Origin: a virus
Virus record (IMG/VR): IMGVR_UViG_3300043410_002471
Coordinates: 1-28,453 of that record
DNA length: 28,453 nt
Strand: one strand, 5' to 3'
In this document: positions 12,431 through 19,015 of the stretch, one piece after another
Layout of the letters: each line of letters starts with the position of its first letter
Position numbering within the stretch: the stretch's first letter is position 1
Program-made: the position numbers and the translations under genes
Notes under the pieces: generated by a model
Told to the model about the DNA's origin: nothing
The model's input: the letters and a program-made list of their open reading frames with translations, nothing else
Database searches by the model: none

Positions 12431-13475
12431 TTTTTAACAATCCTTCGTTTATGAGCGCTTGCTTGAAAATAGAAAGCCAGTGTGTGTGATGAATATATCC
12501 ATCGTGACCATCTCGTGCCTCTATTGCATCTTCTCTATCTAATAAATCATAATACTTATTTAAAATTTCCTCTTTGGTTGGATCTTTTATTTCAATAAAA
12601 CTTTCTTCAAACAACCCAGAGTTTTTAATATTATCATTTTCCCATTGATCCCAAGTAGACCAAATAATTTTTGTTCCAATTGCCTTGCAGTATTCAGTAA
12701 AAAGTTTCCATGTCATAGCCCAAACAGGGAAAACATTTCTGTGAAACTCTAAATCTTCAACTTTATTAATTTTTTCTTGCCAAGGATTAAGTTGATATAA
12801 TTCCCAACCAACAAAATTATTATTGCCATTATCCACCCATCTAAATCCTCTTAGTAAATTGGGATGTAAGACAAAAAGATAATCTGGTGCACCATATGTA
12901 TCAACATAAACTCTAAAATTATTTAATATTTTTTGCCAACCTGTGCCAGATCTACCAAGATTAAAATAACCAGATGTTTTGTGTTCTTTTGCTATATCCT
13001 GATATAAGCGATATGACCAAGTTTCTTCAATATTTTGTCCAATTCCTTCTGTATTAGAGCAACCACTAAATACAATATGTAATCCGTCATGATTTTTAGT
13101 AAACTGGTCACATCTAAACCATTGATCGTTATATCGATACTCTACTTTTCGATGTGCTGATTCTTTACGAACAAGGTCTACTGGAACAATATCCAGGACA
13201 TGATATCCATCAATATTCCTATAGTTATAATTTATATTTACGTCTTTTCTTAATTGAAAATTACCGATTAGAGAATTATCTGTATTATTCATTCGGTCAA
13301 TTATCGGCATTGAATTTCCTGGAGCATAAGACCAGGTTTGATCTAACAGATTTAACTGTAAACTATCAAATGCCCCTTTTGGAATATTCCAAGTAGTATC
13401 TGTTCCTCTATCTTTAGGATTAATTATTTTATTACCTTTTGTTATGTAATTAAAATTATTTTCGTTATGATTCAT
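12423..13475 (-). CDS. SGNH/GDSL-like hydrolase
   Basis: A 350-residue protein with AAAGG upstream of the ATG. Around residue 135, HIVFSGCSNTEGIG fits block I of SGNH hydrolases (nucleophile Ser in G-x-S), GYFNLGRSGTGW fits the block II Gly, DYLFVLHPN fits block III (Asn), and the C-terminal GHDGYIHHTHWLSIF carries a D-x-x-H-like block V. Such enzymes add or remove acetyl groups on sugars or lipids. The N-terminal 130 residues are not recognisable. No signal peptide, so it acts inside the cell or on the virion. Confidence 0.68.
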   Translation of the reverse strand: MNHNENNFNYITKGNKIINPKDRGTDTTWNIPKGAFDSLQLNLLDQTWSYAPGNSMPIIDRMNNTDNSLIGNFQLRKDVNINYNYRNIDGYHVLDIVPVDLVRKESAHRKVEYRYNDQWFRCDQFTKNHDGLHIVFSGCSNTEGIGQNIEETWSYRLYQDIAKEHKTSGYFNLGRSGTGWQKILNNFRVYVDTYGAPDYLFVLHPNLLRGFRWVDNGNNNFVGWELYQLNPWQEKINKVEDLEFHRNVFPVWAMTWKLFTEYCKAIGTKIIWSTWDQWENDNIKNSGLFEESFIEIKDPTKEEILNKYYDLLDREDAIEARDGHDGYIHHTHWLSIFKQALINEGLLKND

Positions 13476-13480
13476 AACTA

Positions 13481-13630
13481 CTACCTTTCTGATTTTGGCT
13501 TTAACTGATTCTTATGAACTACAAAATAACGCTCAATTCTGGATTTAATTGTACCATCTTTTCGCATTTTGACAATCCAACCATCTTTAATTTGTGTATC
13601 ATTAAAGGCATATCTTTTTGGCTTAGGCAT
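13481..13630 (-). CDS. 49-aa basic microprotein
   Basis: MPKPKRYAFNDTQIKDGWIV... is Lys/Arg-rich with a strand pattern (GWIVKMRKDGTIKSRIERYF). Its ATG overlaps the stop of the upstream gene by 8 nt. Its TAG falls just before the ATG of the SGNH-like gene. No family recognised; a nucleic-acid or structural role is possible. Confidence 0.6.
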   Translation of the reverse strand: MPKPKRYAFNDTQIKDGWIVKMRKDGTIKSRIERYFVVHKNQLKPKSER

Positions 13631-14159
13631 CTTCACTCCATCTTATTGTTTGTTTAGTTACTAACTTTGCTGCAGTATTTAAATCAAATACATGCTTTCC
13701 AAGTTCACCATTACATTTTGGACATGCTGCACATGTTGTATTTGACATCATGCAATCTTCACATCCACACCCGCTATAATCTGGATTTTGATAAGTTGGT
13801 GTAGGCATCATAATATTATCTTCTGATTTGCCAAAAGGAGATCCAGACCAAATATCTACACCAGGCTTATTATGAATCTTTTTTGGTTGTGTTTGTCTTG
13901 GTTGGTTGAGCATGTATTGTGGTTTTTTCATTCCAATACCGTTTGGTGTTGCTGCAATTGGATCCGTTACAGTTGGATTATAGGCAACATCCAGCGGTGT
14001 TTCTGATTTTGAAGCATCTGGAACATTTGCATATAGTGCACCAAGTTGTGCAGTCGCTTCTGATTCCGTTGAATGACACCCAACAACTTTTCCAGTATCT
14101 GTTACTACTGGAAATCCAGAACATCCATTAGAGCCCTTAGATCCAATGTGGTATGGCAT
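13623..14159 (-). CDS. phage protein with GCSGFPVV/GCH motif and Cys-rich tail
   Basis: Start at ATG 14159 in a TAATG junction with the Dps-like gene, giving 178 residues. The first 45 residues (GSKGSNGCSGFPVVTD, GKVVGCHSTESEATAQL, GALYANV) form a small unit I recall at the ends of actinophage head-region proteins. A Pro/Asn-rich linker follows, then CGCEDC, TTCAACPKC, three closely spaced Cys pairs that could hold a zinc cluster. The C-terminus (FDLNTAAKLVTKQTIRW) is helical. Its role is unknown. Confidence 0.68.
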   Translation of the reverse strand: MPYHIGSKGSNGCSGFPVVTDTGKVVGCHSTESEATAQLGALYANVPDASKSETPLDVAYNPTVTDPIAATPNGIGMKKPQYMLNQPRQTQPKKIHNKPGVDIWSGSPFGKSEDNIMMPTPTYQNPDYSGCGCEDCMMSNTTCAACPKCNGELGKHVFDLNTAAKLVTKQTIRWSEDA

Positions 14160-14608
14160 TAGTCTGACTCTACCTGTTTTAGTGATGCAGATAACATCCA
14201 GTGCCATCGTTGGTGCATATCCATGCGTTCTGCAAAAAAGTTTGCAAGTGCATGCTGTCTATTAGATGTAGCAATTTCAACAGCATCCATTAGTTTTGCC
14301 AAGACCATATCATTTGCCATCAACAAATCTGCTGACATCATCATTGGATCTGAGGTTACTTCTGGCTCACCAATTTCATTTAGTTGAATAAATCTAGAAA
14401 GTTTAAATGGAGCATACGCATCTAGTTTTCTTAGCCACTCAGCATAGATATCTGTTGCTGACTCATAATCTTCATATATATCTTTAAATAACTCATGATA
14501 CTGGGCAAAATCATCGCCCTCAACATTCCAATGATAACCATGAGATTTTAACTTTAGTGTAATATTATCTGCAAGCAGTACTTTTAGTAGGTCAATTAAA
14601 TCTATCAC
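14159..14608 (-). CDS. Dps-like ferritin
   Basis: A 149-residue four-helix protein starting at GTG 14608, six bases after TGGTATAAT. KSHGYHWNVEGDDFAQYHE is the Dps ferroxidase segment (HxxHWN), followed by FKDIYEDYESATDIYAEWLRKL with acidic iron ligands; AERMDMHQRWHWML is the fourth helix. Dps proteins oxidise Fe(II), store iron and shield DNA. In a phage this could limit Fenton damage, and the window also holds six Fe(II)-dependent oxygenases and a CDGSH protein. It is coupled to the Cys-rich protein downstream. Confidence 0.9.
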   Translation of the reverse strand: MIDLIDLLKVLLADNITLKLKSHGYHWNVEGDDFAQYHELFKDIYEDYESATDIYAEWLRKLDAYAPFKLSRFIQLNEIGEPEVTSDPMMMSADLLMANDMVLAKLMDAVEIATSNRQHALANFFAERMDMHQRWHWMLSASLKQVESD

Positions 14609-14614
14609 CTATTT

Positions 14615-14623
14615 ATTATACCA
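14615..14623 (-). promoter_or_regulatory. extended -10 promoter with leaderless GTG
   Basis: On the minus strand, TGGTATAAT followed by 6 nt and the Dps GTG. It sits between tRNA-Gln and the Dps gene. Confidence 0.68.
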
Positions 14624-14631
14624 TCTCTTTG

Positions 14632-14702
14632 CTTCCCATCATGGATTCGAACCACGATTCTCGCCTCCAAAGGGCGATGTCTTGCCGTTAGACGAATGGG
14701 AA
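14632..14702 (-). tRNA. tRNA-Gln(TTG)
   Basis: On the minus strand: acceptor TTCCCAT/ATGGGAA, anticodon stem TCGCC/GGCGA with loop CTTTGGA, T-loop TTCGAAT, discriminator G, no CCA. It lies one base from tRNA-Ile(TAT). Confidence 0.92.
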
Positions 14703-14703
14703 A

Positions 14704-14780
14704 TGGTAGGGCAGGTGGGACTTGAACCCACGACAACCACCTTATAAGAGTGGTGCTCTAACCAACTGAACTACTGCCCT
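14704..14780 (-). tRNA. tRNA-Ile(TAT)
   Basis: On the minus strand: acceptor AGGGCAG/CTGCCCT, anticodon stem CCACT/GGTGG with loop CTTATAA, T-stem CGTGG/CCACC with loop GTTCAAG-like, discriminator A and encoded CCA. It reads ATA directly; most bacteria use a lysidine CAT tRNA for this codon. Confidence 0.92.
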
Positions 14781-14914
14781 TTGTTAGTACACCAAATTTT
14801 ATTGTCTGGTAATTCTTGGTGATTCTCCCAAAAATCAGCATCGTTTGAATCATCGAGGCATTTATTACAAATCTTTACCCCGTATTGATCTCCATTAAAA
14901 AAATCAGACCTCAT
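14771..14914 (-). CDS. 47-aa CxxC microprotein
   Basis: MRSDFFNGDQYGVKICNKCL... has one CNKC pair and a C-terminal WC. Its ATG lies in a TAATG junction with the upstream membrane peptide gene, and its stop overlaps the 5' end of tRNA-Ile by 10 nt. No family recognised; it is part of the window's crop of small zinc-like peptides. Confidence 0.55.
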   Translation of the reverse strand: MRSDFFNGDQYGVKICNKCLDDSNDADFWENHQELPDNKIWCTNKGQ

Positions 14915-15003
14915 TAGTCTTGGTCTACTTTATATGTCATTGCAACATAACATGCAACATATCCCATTATAAAAGCAGGGATAAGAAATAGTGAATGTAT
15001 CAT
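14914..15003 (-). CDS. 29-aa single-pass membrane peptide
   Basis: AAAGGAGAG lies just before ATG 15003. The peptide (HSLFLIPAFIMGYVACYVAM and a short charged tail) is one membrane helix. TATACT and TATTAT -10 candidates lie at about 15020-15035. It is translationally coupled to the CxxC microprotein. Function unknown; small phage membrane peptides may aid lysis or superinfection exclusion. Confidence 0.55.
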   Translation of the reverse strand: MIHSLFLIPAFIMGYVACYVAMTYKVDQD

Positions 15004-15042
15004 AACTCTCCTTTGTTCTATAATAAGTATACAGTAAAAGAT

Positions 15043-15309
15043 CTAAGCAGTCAACCTATTATGCGTTCTAATTCTGTGACAATTTGCACAAACAACTTCA
15101 CATTTTTCTATTTCTTTTGCAATTGCTTTCCAAGAAAACCCATCATGGATCATTCTAGAAACATTGTATTTTTTATCTCTTATATGATCAAAATCTAAAA
15201 CAATATGGTTTTTAGCACCACAATCAACGCAGCCAGAATCCTCTTTTATCTTAGCAAGTTTTCTTTTATACTCTTGCTTATTTCTGTGTTCTAACTCTTT
15301 GTTAGTCAT
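15043..15309 (-). CDS. HNH endonuclease
   Basis: Start at ATG 15309, seven bases after TATAAT; 88 residues. The compact HNH core is present: CVDCGAKNHIVLDFDHI (first Cys pair, catalytic His in DFDH), then CEVVCANCHRIRTHNR (second Cys pair, His). The N-terminal ELEHRNKQEYKRKLAKIKE is a basic helix. It may be a free-standing homing-type nuclease or a small phage HNH; no flanking intron is visible. Confidence 0.88.
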   Translation of the reverse strand: MTNKELEHRNKQEYKRKLAKIKEDSGCVDCGAKNHIVLDFDHIRDKKYNVSRMIHDGFSWKAIAKEIEKCEVVCANCHRIRTHNRLTA

Positions 15310-15316
15310 TGATATT

Positions 15317-15322
15317 ATTATA
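15317..15322 (-). promoter_or_regulatory. -10 promoter, leaderless type
   Basis: On the minus strand, TATAAT with 7 nt to ATG 15309. It is preceded by CGG, so it lacks the TG extension the other leaderless promoters have. Confidence 0.58.
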
Positions 15323-15325
15323 CCG

Positions 15326-15455
15326 CAAAATATTAAGAGCCCCACGCAGGCGATTCAAGCACTATGGCCCAGGTCGTATATAGAATAGGTAACTAATCCA
15401 TCCCAAGGTCCTGCGTGAGGCATACCAGTACTTTAACGTCGCTGTCTCCCCCGAC
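15326..15455 (-). ncRNA. candidate structured ncRNA with 12-bp closing stem
   Basis: No ORF fits between the Hsp20 stop and the HNH promoter. On the minus strand a TATAAT (15462-15467) places a start at G15455, the usual 7 nt downstream. The RNA begins with a GTCG/CGAC hairpin. GCCTCACGCAGG (15421-15410) then pairs over 12 bp, with one T-G, with CCTGCGTGGGGC (15350-15339), enclosing 59 nt. A T-rich run (TCTTAATATTTT) follows, possibly a terminator. The GC-rich composition stands out from the AT-rich neighbours. No Rfam family recognised. Confidence 0.5.
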
Positions 15456-15467
15456 AATTATATTATA

Positions 15468-15896
15468 CTACTTGATTTCAATTGTTTTAGGCTTTTTCTC
15501 TTCTGGAACTTCACGCTTTACTACAACATAAAGCATTCCATCTACGAGATCAGCAGAGTTAACAAACATATACTCACCAAGAGCAAATGTACGGGTAAAC
15601 TTTCTACCAGCAATGCCCTTATGCAAATATTCTTCAACATCTTCTGGACGCTCACCCTTAATGATAAGTGATCCATCATGCTCTGTAATTGTGATTGAAT
15701 GCTTGTTGTAGCCTGCAACTGCAAGTTCTACGACAAAGGTATCTTCATCAATCTTACGAACATTGTATGGCGGAAAGCCAGATTGATTGGTTGTTGTGTT
15801 TGTTAATCGGTTAAACATTCTATCAAATCCAATAAAGAATGGATCGTTTAACCATGTTGGCCCTAGGCCATTTTCTTGCATAGTAATATAACTCAT
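15468..15896 (-). CDS. Hsp20 small heat-shock protein (IbpA-like)
   Basis: A 142-residue alpha-crystallin protein. The N-terminal arm contains FFIGFDRMFNRL, as in IbpA; the core runs from FPPYNVRKIDEDTFVVELAV through GSLIIKGER and FTRTFALGEY to DGMLYVVVKREVPEE; a C-terminal KTIEIK supplies the I-x-I/V-like anchor. These ATP-independent chaperones hold unfolding proteins. AAAGGGG lies 6 nt before the ATG. It has its own promoter at 15953-15961 and a 50-nt leader. Confidence 0.93.
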   Translation of the reverse strand: MSYITMQENGLGPTWLNDPFFIGFDRMFNRLTNTTTNQSGFPPYNVRKIDEDTFVVELAVAGYNKHSITITEHDGSLIIKGERPEDVEEYLHKGIAGRKFTRTFALGEYMFVNSADLVDGMLYVVVKREVPEEKKPKTIEIK

Positions 15897-15952
15897 TTTA
15901 TTCCCCTTTCAAGCGAATAATTTAATTTACCCCCCAGTGGGCAGGTAATATA

Positions 15953-15961
15953 ATTATATCA
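15953..15961 (-). promoter_or_regulatory. extended -10 promoter of hsp20 with 50-nt leader
   Basis: On the minus strand, TGATATAAT overlaps the stop codon of the sulfotransferase gene. A start at A15946 gives a 50-nt leader with a CCC...GGG segment and a TTATTC/GAATAA hairpin that places the ribosome binding site in its loop. Confidence 0.6.
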
Positions 15962-16661
15962 TAAGTTGGTTATATGTCCAATTCCCATCATTGGGGGATG
16001 GGTTATAGGTCTCCATGTCATAATCTGGGAATAATTTTGCTGCTTCATTTGCTATTTCTTTACAAAAAATTGTTTTCCATAAATCTGGATCTCCTAAAAA
16101 TACAATACCATCATTATATTTTTTTCTACTTTTTTCTATGTCCTTTAAAATGACCTTGGCTCCAACATAATCCTCTAAACGTGCAAGTTCTTTTGTATCT
16201 CCTAAAACCATCTTATCAAAACTAAAGATTTCCCCGTGCTTTCCCCATTCCTTAGTTATTTTTCTATATCTTAAAAATTGTTTACTATTTAAATAATTTA
16301 AAAAATCCTCGGAATTTGGAGACATACCAATTAATTTATTGCAATCAAAAGAATCTACTTCTGGCCAATCTGGTTTGAATCCACGATTATACATAAACAA
16401 AATAGACAAAGCCTGACCAAGAGGATGTCTTTCTGTTGTAATAATTTTTTGGTTTTTTGCAAAATCAAATAATTCTGGATATTCGTTATGAACATGTATT
16501 CCAACAACAGGATTTTGTCTTGATTTAATGACTGGATGAGTCCAGAAATCTTCAGAGTATTTTGTAAATCTAGCACTATGAGATTTTGTAGCAAAAGCAA
16601 TTGAATCTACGAGTAAATGTGTCCCGCACCTAGGCGGTGTCGATATAAAAAAACCAGGCAT
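15954..16661 (-). CDS. sulfotransferase-like protein
   Basis: A 235-residue P-loop-type protein. GFFISTPPRCGTHLL (residues 3-17) is the 5'-phosphosulfate-binding loop of PAPS sulfotransferases, and KIITTERHPLGQALSILF supplies the Arg/Ser segment (3'-phosphate site). ARLEDYVGA and the FPDYD end fit the family's C-terminus. Such enzymes move sulfate from PAPS to a hydroxyl or amine on glycans or small molecules. It starts leaderlessly, 6 nt after TGGTATACT, divergent from an oxygenase. An APS-kinase-like gene at 24066-24827 could supply PAPS (inference). Confidence 0.82.
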   Translation of the reverse strand: MPGFFISTPPRCGTHLLVDSIAFATKSHSARFTKYSEDFWTHPVIKSRQNPVVGIHVHNEYPELFDFAKNQKIITTERHPLGQALSILFMYNRGFKPDWPEVDSFDCNKLIGMSPNSEDFLNYLNSKQFLRYRKITKEWGKHGEIFSFDKMVLGDTKELARLEDYVGAKVILKDIEKSRKKYNDGIVFLGDPDLWKTIFCKEIANEAAKLFPDYDMETYNPSPNDGNWTYNQLMI

Positions 16662-16667
16662 AGTACA

Positions 16668-16676
16668 AGTATACCA
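16668..16676 (-). promoter_or_regulatory. extended -10 promoter, leaderless type
   Basis: On the minus strand, TGGTATACT with 6 nt to ATG 16661. Confidence 0.66.
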
Positions 16677-16687
16677 GTAAACACCTA

Positions 16688-16696
16688 TGGTATAAT
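16688..16696 (+). promoter_or_regulatory. extended -10 promoter of oxygenase
   Basis: TGGTATAAT. A start near 16703 leaves about 15 nt of leader that holds AAAGGA before ATG 16718, so this one is not leaderless. Confidence 0.62.
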
Positions 16697-16717
16697 TATT
16701 ATGAGCAAAGGAAAATT

Positions 16718-17425
16718 ATGGACCAACAGAGAATAGAAAACGCAGCAAGAGGCGTAACCGTTGATCAAAACGGAAATGAGTTTAAGTTTACATCTCCATT
16801 TCCAGGAATGCATATATATGATAATATTTGGCCAAACTCAATGGATTTTTTTAATCAAACATTGACAAAAGAGTTTTGGAACAATAATTCAGACAAGCCT
16901 GGATACAAGAAATGGGTTAGAGAAGATTTTTTTGACGATATTGAATATACAAGAGAAAATGGTAAACAGTCAGATACCTGTTGGGTTTATAATTATCCAG
17001 ATGCTAATGAGGCCTTTTCTGGTCCAGTAAATTCATATTTGTATCACTGGAATTTAGATCCAAAAAGTAGAGAAAGTTTAAGAATTTCAAGATTCTCTAA
17101 TGGAGAATTTTTCGGTGCACACTCCGATGATACATTGGCTACACCAAGAACAGTATCCATGGTCTACTATCCTAATGATGATTATGAAGGTGGAGAGTTA
17201 GAGTTTATTCATTTTGGTGTAACTATTAAACCAAAGGCAAATCAACTTTTTATATTTCCCTCAGCATATTCTTATGAACATAAAATTTTAGAAATTAAAA
17301 GTGGAAATCCAAGATGGACAGTTGTATCATTTTTATATTTTGGAGATCAGCAAGAAACAGATAATAGACGTAAAGGCTTAGACTTTCCTTATAAGCCAAT
17401 TTTTACTGATTTGTTTAAGATATAA
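16718..17425 (+). CDS. 2OG-Fe(II) oxygenase
   Basis: A 235-residue dioxygenase with AAAGGA before the ATG. HSD at residues 135-137, the distal His in SYEHKILEI (188) and Arg in NPRWTVVSF (199) make the active site; VSMVYYPNDDYEGGELEF and NQLFIFPSAY are core strands. It is the only plus-strand gene between two long minus-strand blocks, divergent from the sulfotransferase and closed by a strong bidirectional terminator. Substrate unknown; the pairing hints that sulfation may follow hydroxylation. Confidence 0.9.
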   Translation: MDQQRIENAARGVTVDQNGNEFKFTSPFPGMHIYDNIWPNSMDFFNQTLTKEFWNNNSDKPGYKKWVREDFFDDIEYTRENGKQSDTCWVYNYPDANEAFSGPVNSYLYHWNLDPKSRESLRISRFSNGEFFGAHSDDTLATPRTVSMVYYPNDDYEGGELEFIHFGVTIKPKANQLFIFPSAYSYEHKILEIKSGNPRWTVVSFLYFGDQQETDNRRKGLDFPYKPIFTDLFKI

Positions 17426-17466
17426 AAAAATAGGCTAAAAGATTTATACCTAATAGCCTATTTTTT
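17425..17466. terminator. bidirectional intrinsic terminator
   Basis: AAAAAATAGGCTA (17425-17437) pairs perfectly with TAGCCTATTTTTT (17454-17466). Each strand has a T-run after the stem, so it ends both the plus-strand oxygenase and the long minus-strand array. Confidence 0.9.
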
Positions 17467-17472
17467 ATAGTC

Positions 17473-17751
17473 TTACTTCTTTGTTGTATTAGCCTTCTTT
17501 GCAGCCTTCTTTACAGGCTTCTTAACCTTTACATTTGACAATGCAGCAGCAACATCTGCTTCTGCTGGCATCTTTCCAAATGCCTTATCATTAGGATTAA
17601 GTGCTCGTAGAGCAACTGGTGCAATAGCACCAACCAAAGAATATGCTAATGTAGCAGGATCTGTTACGCCAGACATGTACATAGCAATACCTGCAGCAAG
17701 TGCTGATCGTCCATAAGACGCAAGCATAGCCTTAATTTGTTCTGTTGTCAT
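17473..17751 (-). CDS. holin-like membrane protein
   Basis: A 92-residue protein with a perfect AGGAGGT ribosome binding site. Two hydrophobic segments (SALAAGIAMYMSGV and TLAYSLVGAIAPVALRAL) are followed by NPNDKAFGK and a Lys/Ala-rich tail (VKKPVKKAAKK). This is the layout of actinophage holins or holin-like proteins, with a short N-terminus, two helices and a basic cytoplasmic tail. It is the last gene of the minus-strand array; a promoter within the XapX gene could raise its level. Holin function is inferred. Confidence 0.66.
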   Translation of the reverse strand: MTTEQIKAMLASYGRSALAAGIAMYMSGVTDPATLAYSLVGAIAPVALRALNPNDKAFGKMPAEADVAAALSNVKVKKPVKKAAKKANTTKK

Positions 17752-17760
17752 TTTTACCTC

Positions 17761-17919
17761 CTAGGATATGACTCTCATTAGTATAGCATAGCCAGACCAC
17801 AATCCAACAATTCCTGCAACTCCCGCAAAAACTGGTGGTGCTGGTACTGGCAATTTGAATGCAGCAAATACTATTCCGCATCCAAAACCTGTTAGTGTTG
17901 ATAAAATAATATCTTTCAT
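17761..17919 (-). CDS. XapX-domain membrane protein
   Basis: A 52-residue protein, MKDIILSTLTGFGCGIVFAA..., with FKLPVPAPPVFAGVAGIVG, the KLPVPAPPxxxGxxGIxG signature of the XapX domain, inside two hydrophobic helices. Its ATG overlaps the preceding stop (ATGA). XapX proteins are small membrane proteins of unknown function, sometimes linked to xanthosine or nucleotide-metabolism loci. Its neighbour is the holin-like gene. Confidence 0.75.
   Translation of the reverse strand: MKDIILSTLTGFGCGIVFAAFKLPVPAPPVFAGVAGIVGLWSGYAILMRVIS
17780..17788 (-). promoter_or_regulatory. extended -10 promoter for the holin-like gene
   Basis: On the minus strand, TGCTATACT lies inside the XapX coding region. 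A start at 17773 gives a 22-nt leader with AGGAGG before ATG 17751. Confidence 0.45.
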
Positions 17920-18332
17920 TGTATAAAATCTTCCTTTGGTAGTAGTTGTTTTAATTCATCTATTGCATTTGAAAGTGTATCTAATTGAGTTTTATATGGC
18001 TCAATCTCCATCGAAGTAAACTCTCTATGATATTTAATAGTATGTTCTGTATCATCTAAAACTTTTTTAATACTTTGCTGAACATTTTCAATATACTCAA
18101 AAGCCCAATCACGAGAATCACTGATAAATTTAACAAACCCATCATTTTTATCTGAGGCAAGTTTTTCTTTTTGGTCTAACAAATTTTTTAAAATAGCAAG
18201 TTCTTGCGTAACTCTAATCAACTCTACTTTAATTTTTTTATTTTGAATACCTTGTATAAGTAGTTTGGTTAAGATCAATACAAAAGTCATAATAAAAACT
18301 GTAAATGATATCAGTGATACATTGTTAATCAT
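17916..18332 (-). CDS. membrane-anchored coiled-coil protein
   Basis: ATG 18332 follows AAGGTGG; a GTG at 18341 is an alternative. One N-terminal membrane helix (SLISFTVFIMTFVLILTKLL) leads to a long heptad-patterned region (VELIRVTQELAILKNLLDQK, later TQLDTLSNAIDELKQLL). The orientation resembles i-spanin-like or other inner-membrane coiled-coil phage proteins. It is next to holin-like genes, but actinobacteria lack a Gram-negative outer membrane, so a spanin role is doubtful. Confidence 0.65.
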   Translation of the reverse strand: MINNVSLISFTVFIMTFVLILTKLLIQGIQNKKIKVELIRVTQELAILKNLLDQKEKLASDKNDGFVKFISDSRDWAFEYIENVQQSIKKVLDDTEHTIKYHREFTSMEIEPYKTQLDTLSNAIDELKQLLPKEDFIQ

Positions 18333-18567
18333 CTTTTCCACCTTCTCTAACTAGCAATACTATTGCACCATTATCTTCTAAAGCCTTCTTTGCACGTACC
18401 ATGTATTCAACTGCACGTATCTTGTCTTCTCCAGTTAACCTCATAAAGTTTATCTCACTTGCTCTTAGTGTAATAAAATGATCCTCATCAATTACATCTA
18501 AGACAAATCCATCTGGACAAAAATGAGAAACAGACTTAAAAGCCCTTCTCATTGAATCAGTATACAT
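18325..18567 (-). CDS. hypothetical 80-aa protein
   Basis: AAAGGATC precedes the ATG. The protein has FVLDVIDEDHFITLRASEINF (strands) then GEDKIRAVEYMVRAKKALED (helix) and IVLLVREGG, a small alpha/beta unit. Both ends overlap neighbours (11 nt with the GDPD-like gene). No family recognised. Confidence 0.68.
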   Translation of the reverse strand: MYTDSMRRAFKSVSHFCPDGFVLDVIDEDHFITLRASEINFMRLTGEDKIRAVEYMVRAKKALEDNGAIVLLVREGGKDD

Positions 18568-19015
18568 TTTGATCCTTTACCAATAAACCAACATAATCAC
18601 TACATAACCCATATATCGTATCATAATCTACTCCAGAAGTCAAATCTACATCGACTAAAATTGAGTTTGGTCCAGTATTTTTATTGGGATAGGTCCAAAT
18701 ATATCCACTACTGGTCATTGTGTATGCATCTTCTTCATGCCAGAAAAAATTACAAAACTTAAAGTTTTTTGACATTAAGTCTAATGCCTCAAAATTTTTA
18801 CAATGAAACCAAGCAGAATTTCTAAGGTCTACAACAAAAAATGGATCCACTCCATATATTGGTTCATCGTGTCCTAAATAGAAATTGCCACGGTTAGCCC
18901 AAATATCTATCTCAACCTCAAAACCTAGTTCGATAGCATTTAAAATATAGTCTGGGTTATTTTCTAAATCCTGATTTGGACCATAAACATTACCTCTATG
19001 TGCTATTTTAATCAT
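18557..19015 (-). CDS. short GDPD/PI-PLC-like phosphodiesterase
   Basis: A 152-residue protein with GAGGT upstream. IAHRGNVYGPNQDLENNPDY (HRG and Glu/Asn), GFEVEIDIWA (E-x-D metal ligands) and FYLGHDEPIYG (His) match the N-terminal half of glycerophosphodiester phosphodiesterases. The family is usually about 240 residues or more, so the second half of the barrel is missing or minimal. It may trim glycerol- or sugar-phosphate groups. It is embedded between the HAD-nucleotidyltransferase and small genes in one operon. Confidence 0.75.
   Translation of the reverse strand: MIKIAHRGNVYGPNQDLENNPDYILNAIELGFEVEIDIWANRGNFYLGHDEPIYGVDPFFVVDLRNSAWFHCKNFEALDLMSKNFKFCNFFWHEEDAYTMTSSGYIWTYPNKNTGPNSILVDVDLTSGVDYDTIYGLCSDYVGLLVKDQNVY

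Noticed and set aside
15043-15309. HNH gene as part of a group I intron
   Set aside because: No split gene flanks it and the adjacent non-coding region has its own promoter and stem, not an intron core.
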